Below are positions 16,498 to 23,415 of a stretch of 25,979 bases of DNA, piece by piece (position 1 is the stretch's first letter; each line of letters starts with the position of its first letter). The DNA comes from SIG565 sp045540055. GTDB lineage: Bacteria; Bacillota; Clostridia; Oscillospirales; Acutalibacteraceae. The stretch is taken from contig JAZQGO010000033.1 in the NCBI GenBank assembly GCA_045540055.1, positions 1 to 25,979 on the forward strand, given 5' to 3'. The notes below the pieces were generated by a model, which saw only the letters and a program-made list of their open reading frames with translations, was not told the origin of the DNA and made no database searches. The translations under genes and the position numbers were made by a program.

Positions 16498-16518
16498 GAG
16501 TTAATTTCACTTTAATAC

Positions 16519-16547
16519 TTGACAAAACACGGTACAATCTATATAAT
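16519..16547 (+). promoter_or_regulatory. Perfect sigmaA promoter of the crp-ABC operon
   Basis: TTGACA (16519-16524), a 17-base spacer and TATAAT (16542-16547) form a full consensus promoter about 45 bases before ATG 16593. Confidence 0.9.
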
Positions 16548-16554
16548 AAAAATG

Positions 16555-16570
16555 TGTTCCAAATGGAACA
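16555..16570 (+). promoter_or_regulatory. Perfect 16-bp palindromic operator
   Basis: TGTTCCA-AA-TGGAACA is fully symmetric and starts eight bases after the -10 box, over the expected transcription start. A repressor bound here would block the consensus promoter. The adjacent Crp/Fnr-family gene is the obvious candidate, giving autoregulation. Confidence 0.65.
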
Positions 16571-16592
16571 GTTTTTACAAAGGAGCAACCCT

Positions 16593-17201
16593 ATGTTCTT
16601 AACCGAAAACATATTTTTGTTTGAGGGTCTGAGTAATGATGAAAAAGGGGCGATTATGAATTTGTTGCCCGAGATCCGCACCTTTTTAAAGGGCGAGACC
16701 ATCTACTCAACCGACAGATACGAAAAGGCGATGGGCGTACTACTTGAGGGTAGTGCTACTGCCACAAAGAACAATATAATAAAACGCACCTTTGCTTCGG
16801 GCGACGTTTTCGGTGTTGCGGCAATGTTCGGTAATAATGACGACTATATAAGTCTGATTACCGCTGCGAGTGGCTGTTCGGTGCAGTTTATCCCCGAAAA
16901 GCTGTTAAGGGATATTTTTGATAAGTACCCTAAAACAGCCCTCAACTACATAACCTTTTTATCCGACAGGGTGCGGTTTTTAAACAAGAAAATCGAGCAG
17001 TTATCGGGGCCGGACACCCCAAGCAAGCTTTTAAGCTTTCTTAAAAGCAGCGCGGGCGAGGACGGTATGGTTGAGGTCAAAAATATGTCAAGCCTTTGCA
17101 AAATGGTGGGCATTGGCAGAACAAGTCTTTACCGAAGCCTTGACGAGCTTGAAAAAAAGGGTTTTATCACAAAACAAAATAATATTATAAGGGTGATGTA
17201 A
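16593..17201 (+). CDS. Crp/Fnr family transcriptional regulator
   Basis: A 202-residue regulator. The N-terminal cyclic-nucleotide-binding-like beta-roll (FLFEGLSNDEKGAIMNLL, FLKGETIYS, KRTFASGDVFGVAAMFG) leads into a dimer helix. A winged-helix domain at ~150-202 carries the recognition helix in MVGIGRTSLYRSLDELEKKG. No Fnr-type N-terminal Cys cluster is seen, so it is not an oxygen-sensing Fe-S protein; its ligand is unknown. ATG 16593 follows AAAGGAG. The upstream frame from 16485 overlaps the promoter and is not used. The substrate-binding gene starts one base after its stop, so it heads the ABC operon and probably controls it. Confidence 0.85.
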   Translation: MFLTENIFLFEGLSNDEKGAIMNLLPEIRTFLKGETIYSTDRYEKAMGVLLEGSATATKNNIIKRTFASGDVFGVAAMFGNNDDYISLITAASGCSVQFIPEKLLRDIFDKYPKTALNYITFLSDRVRFLNKKIEQLSGPDTPSKLLSFLKSSAGEDGMVEVKNMSSLCKMVGIGRTSLYRSLDELEKKGFITKQNNIIRVM

Positions 17202-17202
17202 G

Positions 17203-18189
17203 ATGAAAAAGATTTTAAGTTTAATTTTAGTGGCGGCTTTTATGCTGACAATGACCGCCTGTGTAGGCAAAGAGCCCGAAAGAAATGTCGAGTATGCCGA
17301 CACCAACGTTTACGTTTTATCGGGTCCGACAGGTATCGGCGCCGCTAATTTAAAGGACAATGCCGAAAAGGGCGAAACAGCCGTTAAATATAACGTAACA
17401 GTAGCCCTCAAGCCCGACGAGGTTGTCGCAAAGATTTCTAACAAAGAGGCAGATATTGCTGCAATTGCCACCAACCTTGCCGCAAAGCTTTACAACAAAA
17501 CGAACGGCGGCATCACTATTCTTGCGGTAAACACACTCGGCGTGCTCAACGTTGTAACACCTGCGGGTGTTGAGGTAAAGACGCTCGAAGACCTTAAGGG
17601 CAAGAAGATATACACAACGGGTCAGGGCTCTAACCCCGAGTTTGTTATTAACTATCTTTTCGAGAAAAACGGTATTGACAAAGAAAAAGACCTCGATATC
17701 GAATTTAAGGCAGAGGGTACAGAGCTGCTCACAGTATGGGCTACCGACCCCGACGCAGTAATCATCGCACCTCAGCCCGTTGCAACCTCACTTACGGTAG
17801 CCAACAAAGGCGCTAATATCGCAATCGACCTTACAAACGAGTGGGAAAAGGTTGGCGACGGCTCGGCGCTAATGATGGGCTGTATCGTTGTAAGAAACGA
17901 GTTTTTAAAAGAGAATCCCGAAACTGTTAAAAAGTTTTTAGAGGAATATAAGGCATCGGTTGAGGCGGCTAACACCGACCTTGATACCACCGCCGCACTT
18001 TGCGAGAAATACGGAATTGTAGCTAAGGCCGCCATCGCAAAGAAGGCTATACCCAACTGCAATTTGTGTTGTGTAATGGGTAAAGAAATGAAGGAAAAGT
18101 TAGCGGGCTACTTAGAGGTGCTCTACAATGCAGATAAAACTTCGGTAGGCGGTAAGCTCCCCGACGATAACTTCTATTATGAAAAATAA
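17203..18189 (+). CDS. ABC importer substrate-binding lipoprotein (NitT/TauT/SsuA-like)
   Basis: A 328-residue lipoprotein. Its signal peptide ends in LTMTAC, with Cys20 as the lipid site. The mature protein has the two-lobed NMT1/SsuA-type fold signs: VLSGPTGIGAANL, KISNKEADIAAIATNLA, then the hinge-type LEDLKGKKIYTTGQGS near residue 128 and a C-terminal helical half. The family feeds nitrate/taurine/alkanesulfonate/thiamine-precursor-type importers, and the sequence does not tell which. It is the second gene of the operon and its end overlaps the permease start by 11 bases. Three internal cysteines (NCNLCC, near residue 287) are unusual for an exported protein. Confidence 0.85.
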   Translation: MKKILSLILVAAFMLTMTACVGKEPERNVEYADTNVYVLSGPTGIGAANLKDNAEKGETAVKYNVTVALKPDEVVAKISNKEADIAAIATNLAAKLYNKTNGGITILAVNTLGVLNVVTPAGVEVKTLEDLKGKKIYTTGQGSNPEFVINYLFEKNGIDKEKDLDIEFKAEGTELLTVWATDPDAVIIAPQPVATSLTVANKGANIAIDLTNEWEKVGDGSALMMGCIVVRNEFLKENPETVKKFLEEYKASVEAANTDLDTTAALCEKYGIVAKAAIAKKAIPNCNLCCVMGKEMKEKLAGYLEVLYNADKTSVGGKLPDDNFYYEK

Positions 18190-18931
18190 TCTAAAGAAAA
18201 CTTTTTTAGCAGCAGGGTCCATTCTTTTTTGGGTCCTGCTGTGGCATATAGCGGCCTCTTATGCCAACAAAAATTTGTTAATAAAAATACCCCTGCCGCT
18301 TGATACCGTGAAAGAGTTTTTGGTTTGCGCCAAATTGTCGGAATTTTGGGTAAATGTAGGCAACTCATTGCTACACGTTGTCGGTGGATTTTTAGCGGCT
18401 GTGATACTCGGACTTATTTGCGGTATGCTGTCGGGCAACAGTCCGTTTTTCAAGGCGCTTACCTCACCGATTACCCATCTTATAAGGGCGGTGCCGGTTG
18501 CGGCGTTTATAATACTTGCGTGGTTATGGATACCCTCGGGACTTATCCCTACCTTTATTGCGTTTCTAATGGTGTTTCCAATAGTGTGGATGCAGGTCGA
18601 GACGGCGCTTTTGTCGGTCGATAAAAGACTTGTTGAGATGGCAAAAGTAATGGGTATGGATAAAAGGGGGATAATTAAAAACATTAAAATTCCTACAGTT
18701 GCCCCCGCTTTTCGTAATGCCTGCATTACGGGACTTGGTTTTGCATGGAAGTCGGGCGTGGCGGCAGAGGTTATCTGCAATCCGACGGGTAGCATCGGCG
18801 CAATGCTGGCGCACGCTAAAAGCAACGTTGAATACAACCGGGTATTTGCAGTTGTTTTAACGGTGGTGCTTTTAAGCCTTGTGCTTGAAAATATTATTAA
18901 GCTTGTCTGGAGGGAGCCGAAGTATGATTAG
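18179..18931 (+). CDS. ABC importer permease (SsuC/TauC-like)
   Basis: A 250-residue inner-membrane permease of the BPD_transp_1 type, with about six membrane helices. The cytoplasmic coupling loop is visible as MAKVMGMDKRGIIKNIKIP, a variant of the EAA motif, and is followed by GLGFAWKSGVAAEVICNPTG, typical of SsuC/TauC relatives. ATG 18179 lies inside the end of the binding-protein gene and has no strong ribosome site, so translation is probably coupled. Its own stop overlaps the ATPase start by eight bases. Confidence 0.88.
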   Translation: MKNNLKKTFLAAGSILFWVLLWHIAASYANKNLLIKIPLPLDTVKEFLVCAKLSEFWVNVGNSLLHVVGGFLAAVILGLICGMLSGNSPFFKALTSPITHLIRAVPVAAFIILAWLWIPSGLIPTFIAFLMVFPIVWMQVETALLSVDKRLVEMAKVMGMDKRGIIKNIKIPTVAPAFRNACITGLGFAWKSGVAAEVICNPTGSIGAMLAHAKSNVEYNRVFAVVLTVVLLSLVLENIIKLVWREPKYD

Positions 18932-19481
18932 TTTTAAAAACGTTAATTTCAGCTACGGCGACCGTCAGATTTTAAATGGCTTTAATTTAGATATACCTCG
19001 TGGCGACAGGGTCTGCTTTTTTGCGCCGTCAGGTAGCGGCAAAACCACTGTTTTAAGACTTATAATGGGGCTTGAAAGGGCAAATAGCGGTACACTCGAG
19101 GGAGTAAAGGATAAAAAGATATCGACGGTATTTCAAGAGGACCGACTTCTCCCGCACAAAACCGTGAGGCAAAACATAGAATTATTTGCCGACAGCGAGG
19201 ACATTGATTTGATACTTGACGAGCTATCGCTCAGTGATGCCGCCAATATGTATCCGAAAGAGCTGAGCGGAGGTATGGCGCGCCGCACCGCTATTGCGAG
19301 GGCGCTTTGCCGAAACGCCGATATTTATATTTTTGACGAGCCGTTTAATGGGATTGACTCTGCGAACATTTTAAAAACGGCAGAATGCATTCGCCGTGTC
19401 ACCGACGGTAAAACGGTATTGCTCGTAAGTCATGACAAGCAGGAAGCCGAAATTTTGGGCGCTGAGGTTATTGACTTATAG
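18924..19481 (+). CDS. ABC importer ATPase (SsuB/TauB-like), short form
   Basis: The cytoplasmic ATPase that powers the importer. All key motifs are present: Walker A APSGSGKTT (34-42), Q-loop Gln71 in VFQEDRLLP, signature LSGGMARR (114-121), Walker B IYIFDE (134-139) and switch His170. At 185 residues it is shorter than the usual 230-260 and stops soon after the H-loop, so it lacks the usual C-terminal tail. The start is ATG 18924 in ATGATTAG, overlapping the permease stop, with GGAGGGAG upstream. The longer frame from 18879 lies in the permease gene and is rejected. It is the last gene of the operon; no terminator is evident before the riboswitch. Confidence 0.9.
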   Translation: MISFKNVNFSYGDRQILNGFNLDIPRGDRVCFFAPSGSGKTTVLRLIMGLERANSGTLEGVKDKKISTVFQEDRLLPHKTVRQNIELFADSEDIDLILDELSLSDAANMYPKELSGGMARRTAIARALCRNADIYIFDEPFNGIDSANILKTAECIRRVTDGKTVLLVSHDKQEAEILGAEVIDL

Positions 19482-19499
19482 AAAGCAAGGTGCTACTAT

Positions 19500-19722
19500 A
19501 TATTTGTCGAATAAAAGCCATACAGTTTCGGACGTAATATCCGAATTAAAAAGGAATGCAGTGTGAATCTGCAACGAACTCGTCGCCGTGATGGACGAGC
19601 GGTGCCTTAAAATGCCACTGAAAATTTTTTGGGAAGGCAAGGCAACGCGCCCGAGTCCTCAGTCGGAAGACTTGCTGTAGGGTGACAAGCAAAACCGTAA
19701 CAGGCTCGACACTTGTCACCCA
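19500..19722 (+). promoter_or_regulatory. Cobalamin (B12) riboswitch
   Basis: The aptamer core is clear: GGAATGCAGTGTGAATCTGC (19553-19572), a P5 hairpin CTCGTC/GACGAG, the B12 box GCCACTG (19614-19620), GGGAAGGC (19631-19638) and AGTCGGAAGACTTGC (19661-19675). A 9-bp stem GGTGACAAG/CTTGTCACC closes at 19681-19720. The exact ends are approximate. It lies in the leader of the DUF4430 and ECF S component genes and so should shut them off when cobalamin is plentiful. Confidence 0.92.
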
Positions 19723-19790
19723 GGGTATCAATACAAGGTGCCACGAGTAATTGGCGGCTGTACGGTTTATATCCTTTTAGGGTATGAAAA

Positions 19791-19799
19791 TGGTATAAT
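19791..19799 (+). promoter_or_regulatory. Possible internal extended -10 promoter after the riboswitch
   Basis: TGGTATAAT is a perfect extended -10 element. No good -35 box stands at the right distance. A transcript from here would start near 19806 and carry only the hairpin before the gene, without the aptamer. Confidence 0.4.
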
Positions 19800-19810
19800 A
19801 AAGTAAAGTC

Positions 19811-19852
19811 CCCCTTGTTTTGATGTTTTTCGATGATACCAAAACAAAGGGG
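19811..19852 (+). promoter_or_regulatory. Hairpin that masks the ribosome binding site (riboswitch output)
   Basis: CCCCTTGTTTTG (19811-19822) pairs with CAAAACAAAGGGG (19840-19852) with one bulge. The 3' arm contains AAAGGGG, the likely Shine-Dalgarno sequence, eight bases before ATG 19861. The tail ATTTCTTT is only moderately T-rich, so translation control is more likely than termination. Confidence 0.65.
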
Positions 19853-19860
19853 ATTTCTTT

Positions 19861-20259
19861 ATGAAAATCACAAAAATCACAGCACTATTATTAGCATTAC
19901 TTTTGGTTGTCGTATGTTTTGCGGGCTGTGCCGTTAAAAACAAGGACGACAATGCCGACGGCTCATCAGCAGTCGAAACGGTTAGCGTATCAATTATGGT
20001 TGACATTGTGAAGGATGGCAAAACAAAAACCCTTATTATTGAAACCGATGAGAAGTATCTCGCAAATGCCTTGGCAGACGGGGGTGTAATTGAGTACACA
20101 AAGGACGGATTATATACCACCGTTGACGGCATCACAGCTGATTATAACAAGGATGGCGCCTGGTGGTGCGTAACCAAGTCGGGCGAAATGACTATGGTTG
20201 GCATGAACGAGTTAGAGCTTAAAGACGGCGATAAATACGAGATAACCTATACAAAATAA
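19861..20259 (+). CDS. DUF4430 lipoprotein, putative cobalamin-binding partner of the ECF transporter
   Basis: A 132-residue lipoprotein with lipobox FAGC (Cys23). A low-complexity linker follows, and then a ~95-residue DUF4430 domain (TVDGITADYNKDGAWWCVTK, then LKDGDKYEITY). DUF4430 is related to the beta-rich C-terminal domain of transcobalamin and intrinsic factor. With a cobalamin riboswitch in front and an ECF S component behind, it probably captures a corrinoid at the outer face of the membrane. It lacks the larger alpha domain, so corrinoid binding is inferred. The stop and the next start share a base (TAATG). Confidence 0.8.
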   Translation: MKITKITALLLALLLVVVCFAGCAVKNKDDNADGSSAVETVSVSIMVDIVKDGKTKTLIIETDEKYLANALADGGVIEYTKDGLYTTVDGITADYNKDGAWWCVTKSGEMTMVGMNELELKDGDKYEITYTK

Positions 20260-20777
20260 TGGAAAAGAAAAATACATCACTTCACACACTGGCGGCAACC
20301 TTGGCGCTTATAATGTTAGGCGCCGTGCTAAACGTATTTGATTGGTTGCTTATGTGGTTGCCCAATATAGAGCTCGTTACGCCACTGCTTATAGTATATA
20401 CGTATAAGTTTGGCGTTAAAGCGCTCATTCCATCTTACGTTTATGCCTTTTTAGAAATCGCCACACACGGCTTTAATGTGTGGAACACAATGTATTTGTA
20501 TGTTTGGGCGGTGCTGGTGCTGCTTGTATTGCCGCTTACAAAAATTAAAAATAAAAAGGTTGCTACACCTGTTATAGCGGTGTTTGCGGGTCTTTACGGG
20601 CTTGTCTTCGGCTCGCTTTGCAGTATACCGTATTGGTTCTTAGATGGGCCGACCTTTGCGCTCGCCTGGATAGCAAGTGGCTTTTCCTTTGATGTAATTC
20701 ATGCCGTTTCAAATTTTGTTACAACAATTATACTCTACATACCCTTGTGTAAAGTTATGGACAAAGTTAAAATTTAA
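20259..20777 (+). CDS. ECF transporter S component, probable cobalamin/corrinoid
   Basis: A 172-residue membrane protein with five to six hydrophobic helices. An N-terminal TLALIMLGAVLNVFDW helix carries the small residues used by S components to dock on EcfT. S components bind the vitamin and share the EcfA, EcfA' and EcfT module, which is not in this window and must lie elsewhere. The cobalamin riboswitch and DUF4430 partner argue for a corrinoid, as in CbrT-type transporters. Start ATG 20259 overlaps the upstream stop in TAATG. No energy-module gene follows; the transcript ends at the hairpin at 20809-20838. Confidence 0.8.
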   Translation: MEKKNTSLHTLAATLALIMLGAVLNVFDWLLMWLPNIELVTPLLIVYTYKFGVKALIPSYVYAFLEIATHGFNVWNTMYLYVWAVLVLLVLPLTKIKNKKVATPVIAVFAGLYGLVFGSLCSIPYWFLDGPTFALAWIASGFSFDVIHAVSNFVTTIILYIPLCKVMDKVKI

Positions 20778-20808
20778 CTGTTTGTAAATTTTTACCCAAA
20801 AAGAGAAC

Positions 20809-20838
20809 ACCACCCTTGCAAACAAACGCAAGGGTGGT
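20809..20838 (+). terminator. Terminator-like inverted repeat overlapping the htpG promoter
   Basis: ACCACCCTTGC (20809-20819) and GCAAGGGTGGT (20828-20838) are perfect inverted copies eight bases apart. The tail is AT-rich but has no long T-run until 20855, so termination may be weak. Confidence 0.6.
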
Positions 20839-20843
20839 ATAAT
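20816..20843 (+). promoter_or_regulatory. Probable htpG promoter
   Basis: TTGCAA (20816-20821) and TATAAT (20838-20843) are 16 bases apart, with TGG just before the -10 (extended -10). It lies about 25 bases before the ribosome site. No CIRCE element (TTAGCACTC-N9-GAGTGCTAA) is present. Confidence 0.55.
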
Positions 20844-20874
20844 TATATTATAAATTTTTTGAAAGGAAATGATT

Positions 20875-22767
20875 ATGGCTAAAAAACAGTTTAAGGCAGA
20901 ATCAAAAAGACTGCTTGATTTAATGATCAATTCAATTTATACAAACAAAGAGATTTTTCTGCGTGAGATTATCTCAAATGCGAGCGACGCCCTTGACAAG
21001 CTGCGCTATATCGCTTTAACAGATGAGTCGGCACGCGCCGCTATGGCGGATGAGCTTTTTATTGAGATTAAGGCCGATAAGGACGCACGCACCGTCACCG
21101 TTAAGGATAATGGTATCGGTATGTCCAAGGAAGAGCTTGAAACAAACCTCGGCACAATTTGTAAAAGCGGCTCGCTGGCGTTTAAGGACGGAATACCCGA
21201 GTCTGACGAGGCGGCGACCAGTATCATCGGTCAGTTCGGTGTCGGTTTTTATTCGGCATTTATGGTGGCGCAGAGGGTTGAGGTCATCACCAAAAGGTAT
21301 GACAGCGACACAGCTTTTAAATGGACAAGCTCGGGTGCCGAAGGCTACAGCATAACAGAAACCGAAAAGACTGCAACCGGTACCGATATTATAATGTATA
21401 TTAAAGAAGATACCGAGGCGGATAAATACAGCGATTATCTCGAGAGCTACCGTCTGCAGAGCCTTGTTCGCACATATTCTGATTATATCCCATATCCGAT
21501 AAGGATGGAGCTTGAGAAGTATCGCACCGAGGGCGAGGGTGACTCAGCACAGCAGGTAAAATATTTTGAAACAGAAACACTTAACAGTATGACACCTATC
21601 TGGAAGCGCTCAAAAAGTGAGATTACCAAAGAGCAGACCGATAAATTTTATAAGGACACCTTCTTTGACTATAACGCACCTGCCGCTACGATTCAGATAA
21701 GCACCGAAGGACTTATATCCTATAAGGCACTTTTGTTTGTGCCGTCAAGCGTTCCCTACGATTATTTCACAAAAGACTATAAAAAGGGACTGAAGCTTTA
21801 TTCAAACGGCGTGCTTATAATGGATGCTTGCGAGGATTTACTGCCCGACCACTTCCGTTTTGTAAAGGGTGTTATTGAGTCGGACGATTTATCCCTCAAT
21901 ATTTCACGTGAAATGCTTCAGCAGGACCGCCAGCTTAAAACAATAGCGGCAAATATCGAAAAGAAAATTAAAGCGGAGCTTAAAAAGCTGCTCGAAAAAG
22001 AGCGAGAGACCTACGAAAAGTTTTATACCGCCTTTGGAATTCAGCTCAAGTATGGCATCACCGCCGATTATGGCGTCCACAAGGATACATTAAAAGACCT
22101 GCTTATGTTTTGGTCTATGGAGCAGGAAAAGTTTATAACGCTGTCAGAATATGTTTCACGTATGCCTGAGGGACAGTCTAAGATTTATTACGCCTGCGGT
22201 GAGACGGCGCAAAAGATAGCGGCATTACCGCAGACCGAGCTTGTAAAGGCGCGAGGCTTCGATATGCTCTGTCTTACCGATGAGGTCGACGAATTTGTTG
22301 TTCAACTTCTCGCCAATTTTGAAGAGAAGGAATTTTGCTCTATCAATTCCGAGAATGCCGATTTGCAGGGCGAGGACGCCGCTGAAACCGCAAAAAAGGC
22401 GGCGCAGGACAACAAAGGCCTTTTAGATTTTCTAAAAGGTAAAATCGACGGTCTCAGCGATGTTGTGATTTCTAAAAAGCTTAAGAGCCACGCTGTATGT
22501 CTGTCGTCAACGGGTGCCGTTACGATAGAGATGGAAAAATACTTCGCCGAAATGCCGGGCGACGGTCCAAAACCGAAGGCCGATCGTGTCTTAGAGCTTA
22601 ACGCCGAGCATCCGTCCTTTGAGGCGCTGACCGAAGCCTTTAAGAATGACAAGGAAAAGGCGGCTGTATTGGGTGAGATTCTTTATAATCAGGCACTGCT
22701 CATTGCCGATTTGCCCTTGCCCGACCCTACACGCTATACCGAGCTTGTCTGTAAGCTCATGAAATAA
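20875..22767 (+). CDS. htpG: Molecular chaperone HtpG (Hsp90)
   Basis: ATP-dependent cytoplasmic chaperone dimer. The 630 residues match bacterial Hsp90. GHKL ATPase motifs are all visible: EIISNASDALDKLR (31-44), DNGIGM (78-83), GTICKSGS (93-100) and IGQFGVGFYSAF. The middle domain holds the catalytic-loop region around LNISREMLQQDRQ. The C-terminal dimerisation part ends without MEEVD, as expected in bacteria. An ATG at 20869 opens the same frame, but it lies only two bases from the ribosome site; AAAGGA stands seven bases before ATG 20875, which is chosen. It is transcribed alone. No clear terminator follows in 22768-22862. Confidence 0.97.
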   Translation: MAKKQFKAESKRLLDLMINSIYTNKEIFLREIISNASDALDKLRYIALTDESARAAMADELFIEIKADKDARTVTVKDNGIGMSKEELETNLGTICKSGSLAFKDGIPESDEAATSIIGQFGVGFYSAFMVAQRVEVITKRYDSDTAFKWTSSGAEGYSITETEKTATGTDIIMYIKEDTEADKYSDYLESYRLQSLVRTYSDYIPYPIRMELEKYRTEGEGDSAQQVKYFETETLNSMTPIWKRSKSEITKEQTDKFYKDTFFDYNAPAATIQISTEGLISYKALLFVPSSVPYDYFTKDYKKGLKLYSNGVLIMDACEDLLPDHFRFVKGVIESDDLSLNISREMLQQDRQLKTIAANIEKKIKAELKKLLEKERETYEKFYTAFGIQLKYGITADYGVHKDTLKDLLMFWSMEQEKFITLSEYVSRMPEGQSKIYYACGETAQKIAALPQTELVKARGFDMLCLTDEVDEFVVQLLANFEEKEFCSINSENADLQGEDAAETAKKAAQDNKGLLDFLKGKIDGLSDVVISKKLKSHAVCLSSTGAVTIEMEKYFAEMPGDGPKPKADRVLELNAEHPSFEALTEAFKNDKEKAAVLGEILYNQALLIADLPLPDPTRYTELVCKLMK

Positions 22768-22862
22768 AGGGTGTTTTTGTAGTTATATAATGTATATTTT
22801 AAAAGCAAGGATAAATAACAATATATAGTTGAGAACCCAAAACCAACAACAACAAATAGTAC

Positions 22863-22891
22863 TTTACTTTTTAAGCCTCTTGTGATATAAT
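22863..22891 (+). promoter_or_regulatory. Promoter of rpsO-pnp
   Basis: TTTACT (22863-22868), a 17-base spacer and TATAAT (22886-22891), with TGA before the -10 box. Confidence 0.75.
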
Positions 22892-22897
22892 ATCAAG

Positions 22898-22972
22898 GCT
22901 ACCGTTTACTAGGCGTTCGGTGACTGCCGATTTTTCGGAACACTCACGACCTAATGCTTGGTTTACGGCCGA
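22898..22972 (+). promoter_or_regulatory. Structured rpsO leader, probably an S15 autoregulatory site
   Basis: Nested pairing is seen: AGG/CCT (22911/22952), GGTGA/TCAC and CCGA/TCGG around a TTTTT loop. An outer GGC-ACCG/CGGCC gives a junction-like fold just before the ribosome site. S15 is known to repress its own mRNA through such leaders. The assignment here is by position and shape only. Confidence 0.45.
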
Positions 22973-22998
22973 CAAATATTTGAAAAGGAGTGAAAGTA

Positions 22999-23262
22999 AT
23001 GCTTAAAGAACAAAAGCAGCAGGTTATTGAAACCTACGCTACTCACGAAGGTGACACAGGTTCTCCTGAAGTTCAGATTGCTCTGCTTACAACCAGAATC
23101 AATGAGCTCAACGCTCACTTAAAGGTTCACACTAAGGATCATCATTCCCGTCGCGGCCTTATGAAGATGGTTGGTCACAGACGTAACCTTCTCGCATATT
23201 TGCAGAAGAACGATATCGAAAGATACCGCGCAATCGTTAAGAAGCTTGGTCTTCGTAAGTAA
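22999..23262 (+). CDS. rpsO: 30S ribosomal protein S15
   Basis: An 87-residue ribosomal protein that binds the central domain of 16S rRNA early in 30S assembly. It matches S15 across its length: the conserved HEGDTGSPEVQIALLTTRI, HLKVHTKDHHSRRGL and a C-terminal RRNLLAYLQKNDIERYR. ATG 22999 follows AAAGGAG by eight bases; an in-frame ATG at 22990 overlaps the ribosome site and is rejected. pnp follows, as in most bacteria. Confidence 0.98.
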   Translation: MLKEQKQQVIETYATHEGDTGSPEVQIALLTTRINELNAHLKVHTKDHHSRRGLMKMVGHRRNLLAYLQKNDIERYRAIVKKLGLRK

Positions 23263-23271
23263 TTTAAAAAT

Positions 23272-23303
23272 AAAGCAGACCACTCTTTGTGGTCTGCTTT
23301 GTT
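23272..23303 (+). terminator. Terminator or attenuator between rpsO and pnp
   Basis: AAAGCAGACCAC and GTGGTCTGCTTT form a perfect 12-bp stem with a TCTTT loop. The T-run is short, so partial read-through into pnp is likely. Confidence 0.8.
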
Positions 23304-23317
23304 GCAATTAAAACAAA

Positions 23318-23394
23318 GAGGTTTTTCGTGGTTTAGCGGTAAATTGATGGTCGGAAGCTCCGATTATGAATTTATTGCTAAACGGAAACACCTC
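23318..23394 (+). promoter_or_regulatory. Long stem-loop in the pnp leader (probable RNase III / PNPase autoregulation site)
   Basis: Four helices stack in order: GAGGT/ACCTC, GTTTAGC/GCTAAAC (23331/23377), TAAATT/AATTTA (23340/23369) and TCGGA/TCCGA (23351/23359). In E. coli a similar double-stranded leader is cut by RNase III and then used by PNPase to destabilise its own mRNA. The analogy is inferred from position and shape. Confidence 0.6.
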
Positions 23395-23415
23395 GAAAAA
23401 ATGGAGGTAAAAATT

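Noticed and set aside
18259..18837. A 192-residue minus-strand frame within the permease gene
   Set aside because: The permease is supported by its motif, gene overlaps and operon context; the antisense frame matches nothing recognised.
19546..19731. A minus-strand frame across the riboswitch
   Set aside because: The sequence is fully explained by the conserved cobalamin aptamer on the plus strand.
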